Notes: generated by a model not told the origin, from the sequence alone. 64,000 nucleotides of DNA from Roseomonas gilardii (GCF_001941945.1 NZ_CP015583.1:175001-239000), one strand, 5' to 3'. Numbered from the stretch's first letter, positions 11,553-20,516 are shown. A program made the numbers and translations.

Positions 11553-14117
11553 TCACAGCCACAGCACCTTCCGACGCAGTTCCTCGTCCTCGCGCAGCAG
11601 CCGGGATTCACCCAGCCACTGCACCGCGCCGCGTTCCAGCGCCACGGTCCGGTCCGACAGGGCCAGAGCGAGATCGAGATGATGGTCCACGATGATGATC
11701 GAGACTTCCCGGCGCAGCCGGTCGAAGCACTCGAACAGCTCCTCCGTCACCGCCGGGGAAAGCCCCTCGAAGGGCTCGTCCAGCAGCAGCAGCCGCGTGT
11801 CGCCGGACAATGCCCGGGCCACCGCCACCATCTGCTGCTCGCCGCCGGACAGACGGTCCGCCGCGACGTTCCAGCGCTCGCGCAGCCGGGGGAAGAATTC
11901 GAGCACGCGCTCCTCCTCCCAGTGCACGCCCGCGCCGGTCAGGCGCTTCAGGCGTCCGAGGCCCAGATTCTCGCCCACGGTCATGCCGGCGAAGAGGCCG
12001 CGGCCCTGCGGCACGAAGCCCATGCCGCGCCGGGCGATCCGGTCCGGCGACAGGCCCGCGATCTCGTCGCCGCCCAGCACGATCCGGCCGGAGGCCGGGC
12101 GCGCCGTGCCGATCAGCGTCTTGAGCAGCGTGGACTTGCCCGCGCCGTTGCGGCCGAGCAGCGCCACGATCTCGCCCTGCCGAACCGTCAGCGACACGTC
12201 GTTCAGGATGTGCGACTTGCCGTAGAAGGTGTTGACCTTCTCCATCACCAGCAGGTCGTGCTCCGTCGCGGCGCTGGGGCGCGGCCTGGCGGCCACGGCG
12301 GCGGCGCCGGAGCCGAGATAGACCGCCTGCACCCGCGCATCGTCGCGCGCCTGCTCCACCGTGCCGTCCACCAGCACGGCGCCATCGGCCATCACCGTCA
12401 CCCGGTCGGCCATGCGGAAGACGCGGTCGATGTCGTGTTCCACCAGCAGCACGGGGATGTCGGCGGAAAGCGACTTGATCAGGTCGCCCACGCGCTCCCG
12501 CTCCGCCGCGGCGAGGCCGGCCAGCGGCTCGTCCAGCAGCAGGATGCGCGGCTTCGTGGCCAGGGCCAGCCCCATGTCGAGCAGGCGCTGCCCGCCATAG
12601 GAGAGGCTGCCGGCCTCCGCCCGCTCCACGCCGGCGAGGCCGGTCCAGCGCAGCAGCTCCTCCGTGTCCTGGTGCAGCTCCGGGATGGATTCCGCGTCGC
12701 GCCAGGCATTGAAGCGGGCCGGGTGCCGCGCCTGCACGGCGAGGCGGATGTTCTCCTCCACCGACAGGCCCGGGAAGAGATTGGTGATCTGGAAGCTGCG
12801 CCCCAGCCCGGCCTGGGTGATGGCGTGCGGCTCCATGCCGTCCACCCGCTGCCCGTCCAGCAGCACCCGGCCCTCATCCAGCGGGAACATGCCGGAGAGC
12901 AGGTTGAAGGCCGTGGTCTTGCCCGCGCCGTTCGGGCCGATCAGCGCGTGCAGGCGCCGGTCCTCCACGGCGACCGACACGCCCTGCACCGCCTTCACCG
13001 GGCCGAAGCTCTTGCGCATCGCCTCGGCGGAGAGCACCGGCCCCGCCGTGCGGCCCTCGCGGATGAAGCGGGCGGGGATGCGGCCGCTGGCCCCGGTGCG
13101 GCGCGCGGACATGGCGGCGCCTTCCGTGGCCTCCCGGCGGAAAGGCTTCAGCAGGCGCTTGCCGATGCCCACCAGCCCATCCGGCGAGAAGAGGATGAAG
13201 CCGACGAAGAGCAGGCCGAAGATCAGCAGCCAGTTCGCCGTGTAGATGCTCAGGAACTCGCGGAACAGGATGTAGAACAGCGCGCCGACGGCCGGCCCCA
13301 GGAAGGAGCGCATGCCGCCGATCACCACCATCGCCAGCAGCTCGCCCGAGAAGGCGATGGCGATGGGATCGGCCGAGGCGAAGCGGTGGTTATAGACGCT
13401 GAGCACCCCGGCCAGCCCGGTGATCGTGGCCGAGACCATGAAGGCCACCAGCTTGTAGCGGTTGGTGCTGTAGCCGATGAAGCCGGCGCGCTGCTCGTTC
13501 TCGCGGATCGCCACCAGCACCGTGCCGAGCGGGGCGCGGCGCAGGCGCCAGAGGCCGATCAGCACGGCGAAGGCGACCACCGCGACAACGGCGTAATAGG
13601 CATAGGGATTGTCGAGCGCGGCGTAGCGCCGCACGTTGCCGAGCCCGTTCTCGCCGCCGGTCAGGTCGGTCCAGCGGAAGGCGATGGCGAAGAGCATCGC
13701 CGTGAAGGCCAGCGTCAGCAGCGAGAAGTACACGCCGCGCCGCCGCAGGATCAGCGCCCCCGCGACCAGCGAGGCCACGGCCACGATGACCAGGGCGCCC
13801 AGGCCCGGAAGGAGCATGTCCGTGGGCAGGAAGTGCCGCTGCAGCAGCGCCGCCGCATAGGCGCCGATGCCGAACCAGGCGCCATGGCCGAAGGAGACCA
13901 GCCCGGTCCAGCCGACCAGGATGTTCAGCCCCATCACGGCGATGGCGAAGACCACCACATCCGTGGCGGTGGTCATGGTGAGGCCGATCGCCTCCATCAG
14001 GAAGGGCAGGGCCACCAGCATGGCGGCGGCGGCCAGGATCTGCCCGATCTGGCGGGAGGGGGCCTCGCGGCGCACCGTCTCGGCCGGGCTCACGGCGGGG
14101 GAGGTGTCGAGGGGCAT
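11553..14117 (-). CDS. Fused LivM-LivG-LivF ABC importer protein
   Basis: One open frame of 854 aa holds three normally separate subunits. LivM-type permease (about residues 30-335) has many membrane segments and the GWTGLVSFGHGAWFGIG block. LivG ATPase (about 365-605) has Walker A GPNGAGKTT near 393, signature LSYGGQ and LLLDEP. LivF ATPase (about 625-854) has Walker A GRNGAGKST near 655, signature LSGGEQQ and LLLDEP. Linkers are Ala/Arg/Pro-rich. No internal stop or frame change interrupts it. ATG at 14117 is preferred over GTG at 14120 by spacing from GAGG. It completes an importer with LivH and the binding protein upstream. Confidence 0.93.
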   Translation of the reverse strand: MPLDTSPAVSPAETVRREAPSRQIGQILAAAAMLVALPFLMEAIGLTMTTATDVVVFAIAVMGLNILVGWTGLVSFGHGAWFGIGAYAAALLQRHFLPTDMLLPGLGALVIVAVASLVAGALILRRRGVYFSLLTLAFTAMLFAIAFRWTDLTGGENGLGNVRRYAALDNPYAYYAVVAVVAFAVLIGLWRLRRAPLGTVLVAIRENEQRAGFIGYSTNRYKLVAFMVSATITGLAGVLSVYNHRFASADPIAIAFSGELLAMVVIGGMRSFLGPAVGALFYILFREFLSIYTANWLLIFGLLFVGFILFSPDGLVGIGKRLLKPFRREATEGAAMSARRTGASGRIPARFIREGRTAGPVLSAEAMRKSFGPVKAVQGVSVAVEDRRLHALIGPNGAGKTTAFNLLSGMFPLDEGRVLLDGQRVDGMEPHAITQAGLGRSFQITNLFPGLSVEENIRLAVQARHPARFNAWRDAESIPELHQDTEELLRWTGLAGVERAEAGSLSYGGQRLLDMGLALATKPRILLLDEPLAGLAAAERERVGDLIKSLSADIPVLLVEHDIDRVFRMADRVTVMADGAVLVDGTVEQARDDARVQAVYLGSGAAAVAARPRPSAATEHDLLVMEKVNTFYGKSHILNDVSLTVRQGEIVALLGRNGAGKSTLLKTLIGTARPASGRIVLGGDEIAGLSPDRIARRGMGFVPQGRGLFAGMTVGENLGLGRLKRLTGAGVHWEEERVLEFFPRLRERWNVAADRLSGGEQQMVAVARALSGDTRLLLLDEPFEGLSPAVTEELFECFDRLRREVSIIIVDHHLDLALALSDRTVALERGAVQWLGESRLLREDEELRRKVLWL

Positions 14118-14127
14118 CACGGGAACC

Positions 14128-15003
14128 TCACTCGAAGCGCTGGATGCGCTCGCCCAGCAGGCCGCGCGGGCGCAGCAGCAGGACGAGGACCATCAGCAGA
14201 TAGACGGAGGCCTCGGTGGCCGGGGGGAAGTAGTAGGCGGCGAGGCCGCGCACCACGCCGACGATGAGCGCCGCCACCACGACGCCCCAGAAGGAGCCGA
14301 GGCCGCCGATCACCACCACGACGAAGGCGAAGGTCAGGATCTCCGCGCCCATGGTCGGCGTCACGCCGGTCACCGGCGCCATCATCGTGCCGGCCAGGGC
14401 GGCCAGCCCGACGGCGATCATCACCACCGCGGTCATGTAGGGCTTCAGCGAGATGCCGAGCGCCGCCACCATGTCCGGGTTCTGCACGCCCGCCCGCACC
14501 ACGCGGCCGAAGGGCGTGCGCGTCAGCAGCAGCCACAAGCCCGCGACGCAGAGCACGGCGACGCACAGGATGATCAGCCGGTACTTGGAATAGATGAAGT
14601 CGCCGATGAAGACCTGCCCGCGCAGCCAGAGCGGGATGGAGAAGGGCAGCGGCGCGGCGCCGAAGATCATGCGCAGCGCCTGTTCCGCCACCATGGCCAG
14701 GCCGAAGGTCAGTAACAGGCTCAGGATCGGGTCGCCACGGTAGAAGCGGCGGAGCATGAAGCGTTCCACCAGCAGGCCGAGCAGCGCCACCGCCACGGGC
14801 GAGACCACCAGCGCCCCGCCGAAGCCGATGGTGGGCGTCAGCGCCACGGCCAGATAGGCGCCGATGGCATAGAAGGCGCCGTGCGCGAGGTTGACGATGC
14901 CGCCCAGGCTGAAGATCAGCGACAGGCCCAGGGCGATGAGCAGGTAATAGGCGCCGATCAGCAGGCCGTTGAGGACCTGCTCCAGCACGAAGACGAATTC
15001 CAC
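14128..15003 (-). CDS. LivH-type branched-chain-class ABC permease
   Basis: 291 aa inner-membrane permease with about eight hydrophobic segments. Typical N-terminal LNGLLIGAYYLLIALGLSL and GIVNLAHGAFYAIGAY blocks, and a C-terminal GGLGSFWG motif before the last helices. The start is GTG at 15003, behind GGGAG; upstream residues in the same frame are Arg/Pro-rich and not part of the family. It forms the importer with the fused LivMGF protein (10 nt downstream) and the binding protein (77 nt upstream). Confidence 0.93.
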   Translation of the reverse strand: MEFVFVLEQVLNGLLIGAYYLLIALGLSLIFSLGGIVNLAHGAFYAIGAYLAVALTPTIGFGGALVVSPVAVALLGLLVERFMLRRFYRGDPILSLLLTFGLAMVAEQALRMIFGAAPLPFSIPLWLRGQVFIGDFIYSKYRLIILCVAVLCVAGLWLLLTRTPFGRVVRAGVQNPDMVAALGISLKPYMTAVVMIAVGLAALAGTMMAPVTGVTPTMGAEILTFAFVVVVIGGLGSFWGVVVAALIVGVVRGLAAYYFPPATEASVYLLMVLVLLLRPRGLLGERIQRFE

Positions 15004-15079
15004 GATCCGCGCTCCCCCAAATGGTCGCGTGGGGCGCCGCGCCCGCCTCCGGAAAGGCGAACGCGGTGCGTGACGGCGT

Positions 15080-16333
15080 TCAGGCCGGGAAGGAGCAGGC
15101 GTTCTCCGCCTTGGTGGTGGCGATGCTCTCCAGGCTCTCGTCGGGCTTGGGGAAGCTGCCATCCGGCTTGAAGATGTCGTACTGGTTCTTCACCTGATCC
15201 GGCGGCAGCGCGGTGATGGCGTACATCTCCATCATCAGCTGGTGGTCCCAGGCGCGGAAATAGCCCTCGCGGCTCTTGGAGATGTCGAACTTCGCGCCCT
15301 TCTCCAGATGCTCGACCACCTTGGCCGGCTCGATGGACTTCAGCTCGTTCATCGACTGCGCGATGACCTTCATCGCCGTGTAGTCGCTCCAGCCCTGGTT
15401 CTCCGGCGGCTTCTTCCACTTGGCGCGATAGGCATCCGCGAACTTCTTCGCGGAAGGCGCCTCCAGCATGTGGTGCCAGACCACCGGCCAGGTGCCGAGG
15501 AAGTTGCCCTGTCCGGCGCCCCAGGCCAGCGCGATGTCGAAGCCGAAGCCCGCGACCGGATAGCTCAGCCCGAACTCGCTGTACTGCTTCAGGAAGTTGG
15601 TGATCTGCGCGCCCGCGAGGTTGCAGATCACGATATCCGGCCGCGCCTGCCGCAGCTTGAGCAGGAAGGGCGAGAAGTCGGTCAGCTCGGTCGGCACGAG
15701 GTCCTCGCCCGCCGCCGTGGCGCCGTTCTCGCCGAGGAACTTCCTGGCGACGCGCAGCAGGTCATGGCCGAAGGCGTAGTCGGCGGTCAGGGCGTAGTAC
15801 TTCTTCCCCTTCACCAGCCCCTGCTGCAGGATCGCGTTGCCGGCGGTCCGCACCATCATCGTGTTCTGCGACTCGGTGTGGAACATGAAGCGCTGGCAGT
15901 CGGAGCCGCGCAGCGCGTCGGAATTGGCGCCGGTGTTGATGAACAGCACCTTCTCCCGCTGCACCACCTGCCCGATGGCCAGCGCCGAGGCGGAATTGAT
16001 CTCGCCCACGATGCAGGCGACCTTGTCGCGCTGCGTCAGCCGCTCGGCCTTGGCCGAGGCGGTCTGCGGGTTGACGCTGTCCTCGTACAGCACCTCCACC
16101 TTGCGGCCGTTGATGCCGCCGCCGGCGTTGATCTCCTCGGTGGCGAGCTGCACCGCCTGCACCGCGAATTCGCCGAGCGGGCCCAGGAAGCCGGTGCGGG
16201 GCGTCAGGTGCCCGATGCGGATGACATCCGGCTGCCCCTGCGAGAGGGCGGGGTGGGCCAGGCCGACAGGAAGGATTGTCGCGGCGCCGGCCATGAGAAG
16301 GCCGCGACGTGGCAGCAGCACGTTCTTGGACAT
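15080..16333 (-). CDS. Branched-chain-class ABC substrate-binding protein
   Basis: 417 aa periplasmic protein of the LivJ/Peripla_BP_6 class. The signal has a Tat-like PRRGLLMAG segment and probably ends at HPALSQ. A mature start of VIRIGHLTPRTGFLGPLGEF and a KVACIVGEINSASALA segment fit the family. The ligand cannot be read from sequence; the operon suggests a quaternary amine or hydroxy/keto acid rather than an amino acid. GAGGGAAAAG precedes the ATG. It is divergent from a GntR regulator. Confidence 0.92.
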   Translation of the reverse strand: MSKNVLLPRRGLLMAGAATILPVGLAHPALSQGQPDVIRIGHLTPRTGFLGPLGEFAVQAVQLATEEINAGGGINGRKVEVLYEDSVNPQTASAKAERLTQRDKVACIVGEINSASALAIGQVVQREKVLFINTGANSDALRGSDCQRFMFHTESQNTMMVRTAGNAILQQGLVKGKKYYALTADYAFGHDLLRVARKFLGENGATAAGEDLVPTELTDFSPFLLKLRQARPDIVICNLAGAQITNFLKQYSEFGLSYPVAGFGFDIALAWGAGQGNFLGTWPVVWHHMLEAPSAKKFADAYRAKWKKPPENQGWSDYTAMKVIAQSMNELKSIEPAKVVEHLEKGAKFDISKSREGYFRAWDHQLMMEMYAITALPPDQVKNQYDIFKPDGSFPKPDESLESIATTKAENACSFPA

Positions 16334-16374
16334 CGTCTTTTCCCTCAACAGGGCTCTGTGGCCCTTGTTGTGAT

Positions 16375-16386
16375 CTGTGATCACAG
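16375..16386. promoter_or_regulatory. Candidate GntR operator CTGTGATCACAG
   Basis: Perfect 12-bp palindrome between the divergent binding-protein gene (start 16333) and the GntR gene (start 16427). Position and size fit the operator of an FCD-type GntR regulator controlling both directions. Confidence 0.55.
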
Positions 16387-16426
16387 TTAGCTTGCCGAAA
16401 GCATCGGTCCTTGTCCAGTCTCCTTC

Positions 16427-17128
16427 ATGACCTCCGCCGCGGTTCTCGCCGACCTTCCCCTCCTCGCCCGGCGCACCCTGGGTGAGACCGTCTATGCCGC
16501 CCTCTCGGAGCTGCTGGCCTCGGGCCAGCTCGGCCCCGGCGAGAGGCTTTCCCTGCGCGACAGCGCCGCGGCCCTCGGCGTCTCGGTCATGCCGGTGCGG
16601 GAGGCGGTGAACCGGCTGGTGGCGGAACAGGCGCTGGAGGTCACGCCGGGCCGCGCCATCCGCGTGCCGGTGATGAGCCAGAGCGAGTTCGAGGCCCTGG
16701 CCGAGACGCGGATGGCCGTGGAGGGCCTGGCCGCCGCCCGCGCCGCCACGTACCGCAGCGCCGAGTCCCTGGCCGCGATCCGCAGGGCGGAGAGCGCCTT
16801 CCGCCTGATGGCGGAGGAACCCGTGCCGGACCGCGTGCGCCTCGTCGCGCTGAACCGCGACGTGCACTTCACCATCTACCGCGCCGCCTCGCTGCTGCCG
16901 CTGCAGGAGATCATCGCGCGGCTCTGGCTCAAGGCCGGGCCGGTGCTGAACCTCGACCTGCGGGAGCACCCCGAGCGGGTGCGCCAGGGCTCGGCGCTGC
17001 GACGCCATGCCGAGGCGCTGGCGGCCATCGAGGCGGGCGACGGCGCCGGCGCGAGTGCCGCCATCGCCGCCGATATCCGCGACGCGGCGGATTTCATCAT
17101 CGCGCATGGCCGCCTGCCGGAAGGCTAG
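16427..17128 (+). CDS. GntR-family regulator, FadR/FCD subfamily
   Basis: 233 aa. Winged helix-turn-helix at about residues 20-85 (LRDSAAALGVSVMPVREAVNRL) and an all-helical FCD ligand domain at about 95-225, with the Asp/His-type metal-ligand region around LNRDVHFTIYRAA. It probably represses the divergent transporter-dehydrogenase operon and perhaps the SDR gene 29 nt downstream. There is no clear ribosome site. Confidence 0.92.
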   Translation: MTSAAVLADLPLLARRTLGETVYAALSELLASGQLGPGERLSLRDSAAALGVSVMPVREAVNRLVAEQALEVTPGRAIRVPVMSQSEFEALAETRMAVEGLAAARAATYRSAESLAAIRRAESAFRLMAEEPVPDRVRLVALNRDVHFTIYRAASLLPLQEIIARLWLKAGPVLNLDLREHPERVRQGSALRRHAEALAAIEAGDGAGASAAIAADIRDAADFIIAHGRLPEG

Positions 17129-17157
17129 CGGCTGGCGCCTGACAGGGAGGAAGAAGA

Positions 17158-17925
17158 ATGGACCTGGGCATGACCGGGCTGCGCGTGCTGGTGACGGCGG
17201 GCGCGGCGGGGATCGGGCGCAGCATCGTGGAGGCCTTCGCCGAGGAAGGCGCGCGCGTCTTCACCTGCGACGTGGACGCGGCGGGGCTCGCCACCCTGCC
17301 CGAGGGTGTCGGGCACCAGGTCACGGATGTGGCCGACCGCGCGCAGGTGGCCTCGCTCTTCGAGAAGGCCGTCGCCACGCTCGGAGGGCTGGACGTGCTG
17401 GTGAACAATGCCGGCATCGCCGGGCCTACCGGTGCCGTGGAGGAGATCCATCCCGAGGACTGGGACCGTTGCATCGAGGTCTGCCTGACCAGCCAGTTCA
17501 ACTGCGCCCGGCTTGCCGTCCCGCATCTGCGCCAGAGCGACAATGCCTCGATCGTCAACCTCTCCTCGGCGGCGGGCAAGTTCGGCTTCGGCTTCCGCAG
17601 CCCCTATGCGGCGGCGAAATGGGGCGTCATCGGCTTCACCAAGTCGCTCGCCATCGAACTGGGCGGCGCCGGCATCCGCGTGAACGCCATCCTGCCCGGC
17701 CTCGTCGCCGGCGACCGGCAGCGCCGCGTGCTGGAAGCGAAAGCCCAGCAGCGCGGCATCGGCTTCGCCGAGATGGAGCAGGTTGCCTTCTCCTACACCT
17801 CGATCAAGGACTACGTGACGCCGCGCCAACTCGCGGACCAGATCCTGTTCCTCTGCAGCCGACGCGGCGCCACCATCTCGGGGCAGGCCATCTCCGTGGA
17901 TGGCGATACGCGGATGCTGGCCTGA
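17158..17925 (+). CDS. Short-chain dehydrogenase/reductase
   Basis: 255 aa classical SDR. NAD(P)-binding TAGAAGIG near residue 13, NNAG near 83, catalytic Ser in VNLSSAAG near 135 and the YAAAK pair near 150. C-terminal ISVDGDTRMLA is common in the family. The ATG has AGGGAGGAAG upstream. It shares a probable transcript with the GntR gene. The substrate is unknown, possibly the same compound handled by the divergent operon. Confidence 0.92.
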   Translation: MDLGMTGLRVLVTAGAAGIGRSIVEAFAEEGARVFTCDVDAAGLATLPEGVGHQVTDVADRAQVASLFEKAVATLGGLDVLVNNAGIAGPTGAVEEIHPEDWDRCIEVCLTSQFNCARLAVPHLRQSDNASIVNLSSAAGKFGFGFRSPYAAAKWGVIGFTKSLAIELGGAGIRVNAILPGLVAGDRQRRVLEAKAQQRGIGFAEMEQVAFSYTSIKDYVTPRQLADQILFLCSRRGATISGQAISVDGDTRMLA

Positions 17926-17931
17926 GACTCG

Positions 17932-18266
17932 GGCGTCGCTTTCGTGGCTGACCGCGGGGGAGGCTCCGCTTGCCCCAGGAGCCCCCACCGCTGGGGGAAT
18001 GGTATTCCCCCAGACCCCGCCTTGAGCTGGCTCCGGGTGACAAGGTCAGCCTGTGGCCCGATCCCCGGAAGCAGGTGGATCGGCAAGGCTCTCCAAAAAG
18101 ATGATCGCCATCTCCGTGCTGGCGGCGCCGGCAGTCCGCCGGAGCGCCATGCGCTCCGGCGTGATCAGGCGTCAGCGAGGGCCAACGAACGGGGTCCAGG
18201 GCCCGCAAGGTCCTGGCGGAGTGGGGGTTTGGGGGCGAGGCGAGCCTTGCCCCCAAAGGAACGCCC
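17932..18266 (+). repeat. Structured intergenic repeat, copy 2 (full length)
   Basis: Fills the space between two convergent genes. Hairpin 1: CCGGAGCGC 18139-18147 with GCGCTCCGG 18151-18159. Hairpin 2: CCAGGGCC 18196-18203 with GGTCCTGG 18209-18216. Hairpin 3: GGGGGCGAGGC 18231-18241 with GCCTTGCCCCC 18244-18254. The proximal half (17932-18060) is more divergent from the other copies. Confidence 0.85.
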
Positions 18267-18268
18267 GA

Positions 18269-19678
18269 TCAGTCTTCCAGCAGCATCGGGCAGGCCGGAT
18301 TCCCCGCGACCCCTGCAACGGCCGCCGCCAGGGTGAAGAGGCGCCGCTCGTCGAAATAGCGCCCGACGAACTGGGCCGCGAGCGGCAGGCCGCCGGAGGA
18401 CAGGCCGGTCATCACCGCCAGGGCCGGGTGGCCGGTGACGTTGAAGGGCGTGCGCGCCTGCCGGGCATAGGTCCGGGCGATCTCCGCCGGGTCGTCGATC
18501 CGTGCCGCCGGGTCCATGGAGCTGGCGCAGAGCAGCACGTCCACCTCGCGGAAGGCTTCCTCCACCGCCGCGATCATGCGGTGGCGGGCACGCTGGGCGC
18601 GGCCGAGATCCTCCGCCGTGAGGAAGGCGCCGGTCAGCAGCGAGGAACGCGTGAGCTGCGCGTAGTCGCCTGGACGCTCCCGCAGCCAGCGCGCGTGGAT
18701 GGCGAAGGCCTCGGCGTGCAGGATGACGCGGTTCACCGCCGCGAACTCGTCGAGCGAGGGCAGGGTAACGTCGCACACCCGCATGCCCAGGGCGCCCAGC
18801 CATTCCGCCGCTCGTTCCAGCCCCGCCGCCATCTCCGGATCGGCGGGCATGTCGCGCTCGTGGAAATGCCGCACGAAGCCGACGCGCAGCCCCTTCAGGC
18901 TGCCGGCGGGGCCGGGGCGGTACTCCGCCGCCGGCGGCATGGTGCTGCCAGGGTCCTTCGGATCGTGGCCGGCGATGGCCTCCAGCAGCAGCGCGGCATC
19001 CTCGGCGCTGCGGGCCATGGGGCCGATATGGTCGAGCGTGAAGGCGAGCGGGAAGACCCCGGCGCGCGAGACCAGCCCATAGGTCGGCTTCAGCCCGGTG
19101 ATGCCGCATTGGCTGGCGGGATTGCGCACCGAGCCGCCGGTATCGGTGCCGAGCGCCAGCGGAAAGAGCCCCGCCGCCAGCCCGGCGCCGGAACCGGAGG
19201 AGGAACCGCCCGGGTGGTGGTCCGTGCCCCAGGGATTGCGCGCCGCCGGGAAGGGCAGGTCGTGGCAGGGGCCACCGATGGCGAATTCATGCGTGGACAG
19301 CTTGCCCAGGATGATGGCGCCCGCCGCGCGCAGCCTGGACACGGTGGTGGCATCCCGTGCCGCGATGTTGTCGAGCAGGATCTTCGAGTGGCAGGTGGTG
19401 GGCAGGCCGGCGACATCGATGATGTCCTTGATGCCGACGGGCACGCCATGCAGCGGGCCGCGCTTGCGCCCGGCGGCGATCTCGCGCTCCGCCTGCGCCG
19501 CGGCCTCCAGCGCCGCCTCGGCGTCGAGGCGGATGAAGGCATGGATCTTCGGGTCCAGCCGGCCGGCACGGTCCAGGAGGTGGCGGACCAGCACGGTCGG
19601 CGTCAGTGTCCCGGCCTCGTAGGCCGCGGCGATCGCTGCGGCGCCGAGCCGGTGCGGGGCGGTGTCGGGGTGGCTCAC
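18269..19678 (-). CDS. Amidase-signature family amidase (AtzE-like context)
   Basis: 469 aa amidase with the Ser-cisSer-Lys triad: Lys84 in GVPVGIKD, the GGSSSGSG loop and nucleophile-bearing GTDTGGSVRNPA near 180. It hydrolyses an amide bond of an unknown substrate. The start is GTG at 19678, overlapping the stop of a 60-residue AtzG-like gene (GTGA), as for AtzE-type enzymes that need AtzG. An Asp-tRNA/Glu-tRNA amidotransferase GatA is unlikely because GatB/C are absent and no GatA-type neighbours are seen. Confidence 0.9.
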   Translation of the reverse strand: MSHPDTAPHRLGAAAIAAAYEAGTLTPTVLVRHLLDRAGRLDPKIHAFIRLDAEAALEAAAQAEREIAAGRKRGPLHGVPVGIKDIIDVAGLPTTCHSKILLDNIAARDATTVSRLRAAGAIILGKLSTHEFAIGGPCHDLPFPAARNPWGTDHHPGGSSSGSGAGLAAGLFPLALGTDTGGSVRNPASQCGITGLKPTYGLVSRAGVFPLAFTLDHIGPMARSAEDAALLLEAIAGHDPKDPGSTMPPAAEYRPGPAGSLKGLRVGFVRHFHERDMPADPEMAAGLERAAEWLGALGMRVCDVTLPSLDEFAAVNRVILHAEAFAIHARWLRERPGDYAQLTRSSLLTGAFLTAEDLGRAQRARHRMIAAVEEAFREVDVLLCASSMDPAARIDDPAEIARTYARQARTPFNVTGHPALAVMTGLSSGGLPLAAQFVGRYFDERRLFTLAAAVAGVAGNPACPMLLED

Positions 19679-19857
19679 GGGCGCGGCCTCACCTGCATGG
19701 GCGGCCAGGGCTCCGCCGCCGGCTCGGGGTCGGGCGGCAGCTTGCCGCGCGCATCGGCGGCTCGTCTCGCGGCGGCCAGGACATCGTCGCGATGTCCGGC
19801 CAGGGCTTTCTCCAGGCCCATGACACGGGCCAGGGATTCGATCAGGGAATCGTCCAT
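19675..19857 (-). CDS. AtzG-like small amidase partner (DUF4089-like)
   Basis: 60 aa helical protein beginning MDDSLIESLARVMGLEKAL and ending in a Pro-rich PPDPEPAAEPWPPM tail. The size, the predicted two-helix layout, the acidic Pro-rich end and the translational overlap with an amidase gene all match the AtzG/DUF4089 family, which stabilises AtzE. The family assignment is by resemblance and context only. Confidence 0.65.
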   Translation of the reverse strand: MDDSLIESLARVMGLEKALAGHRDDVLAAARRAADARGKLPPDPEPAAEPWPPMQVRPRP

Positions 19858-19910
19858 GGCGGACAGACTGGCATATGCCGTGCCAGCCGGCCCGCCCCGG
19901 AATGCGCGCC

Positions 19911-20516
19911 CTATTCCGCCGGACGGACCTCCCGGCCCGCCGGCACCGGGGCCATGGCCTCGAAGACACCGTCGCGGCGCACCAGCGCATGGAACAGCGC
20001 CGCCGCCAGATGCATCAGGATCAATGCGAAGAAGGCGAGCGCCAGCCAAGTATGGGCGCTCCGCAGCAGCGTGTGCAGGCTGTCGCTCGGCGGCAGGATC
20101 AGCGGCAGCGTCACGCCCCCGAACAGCACCACCGGATAGCTGGCGGCCGACAGCATGCCCCAGCCGATCAGCGGCATGGCGATCATCAGCGCATAGAGCG
20201 CCACATGCGACAGATGGGCTGCCAGCTTCATCGGCTCCGGCAGGTCGGCGGGCAGGGGCGGCGAGCCCAGGCGCCAGCGTATGAACAGGCGCAGCAGCGC
20301 CAGCACCAGGATGGCGATGCCGAGCGGCTTGTGGATCGAGACGAGGGTCAGGTAGCGCGGCGCGATGGTGGAGACCATGCCGATGCCGATGAAGAGCATC
20401 GCCAGGATGCAGACCGCCATCACCCAGTGCAGCAGGCGCTGCAGCGGCGAGAAGGTCCGGGGCGCCGGCCGGACGGCGGCGGGGACGGCGGAAGCCGGGC
20501 GGAGGGACGCGCTCAT
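19911..20516 (-). CDS. Cytochrome b561-type membrane protein
   Basis: 201 aa with four membrane segments. Heme-ligand histidines are placed in LLHWVMAV (helix 1), SIHKPLG (helix 2), HTWLALAFF and LILMHLAAALFHALV (helices 3-4). Likely a di-heme b-type quinol electron carrier. Its start overlaps the catalase-like gene stop by four bases (ATGA), so the two work together, probably passing electrons to the periplasmic peroxidase. Confidence 0.9.
   Translation of the reverse strand: MSASLRPASAVPAAVRPAPRTFSPLQRLLHWVMAVCILAMLFIGIGMVSTIAPRYLTLVSIHKPLGIAILVLALLRLFIRWRLGSPPLPADLPEPMKLAAHLSHVALYALMIAMPLIGWGMLSAASYPVVLFGGVTLPLILPPSDSLHTLLRSAHTWLALAFFALILMHLAAALFHALVRRDGVFEAMAPVPAGREVRPAE

Noticed and set aside
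11679-14267. 862-codon plus-strand frame
   Set aside because: Exact shadow of the LivMGF fusion; His/Arg/Gln-rich translation with no family resemblance.
15004-15162. LivH start at the upstream in-frame codon giving 344 residues
   Set aside because: The extra N-terminus is Arg/Pro-rich, outside the family, and lacks a ribosome site; GTG 15003 is better.
18053-20284. 743-codon plus-strand frame
   Set aside because: Crosses a repeat and the antisense of the amidase, small gene and cytochrome; not a gene.
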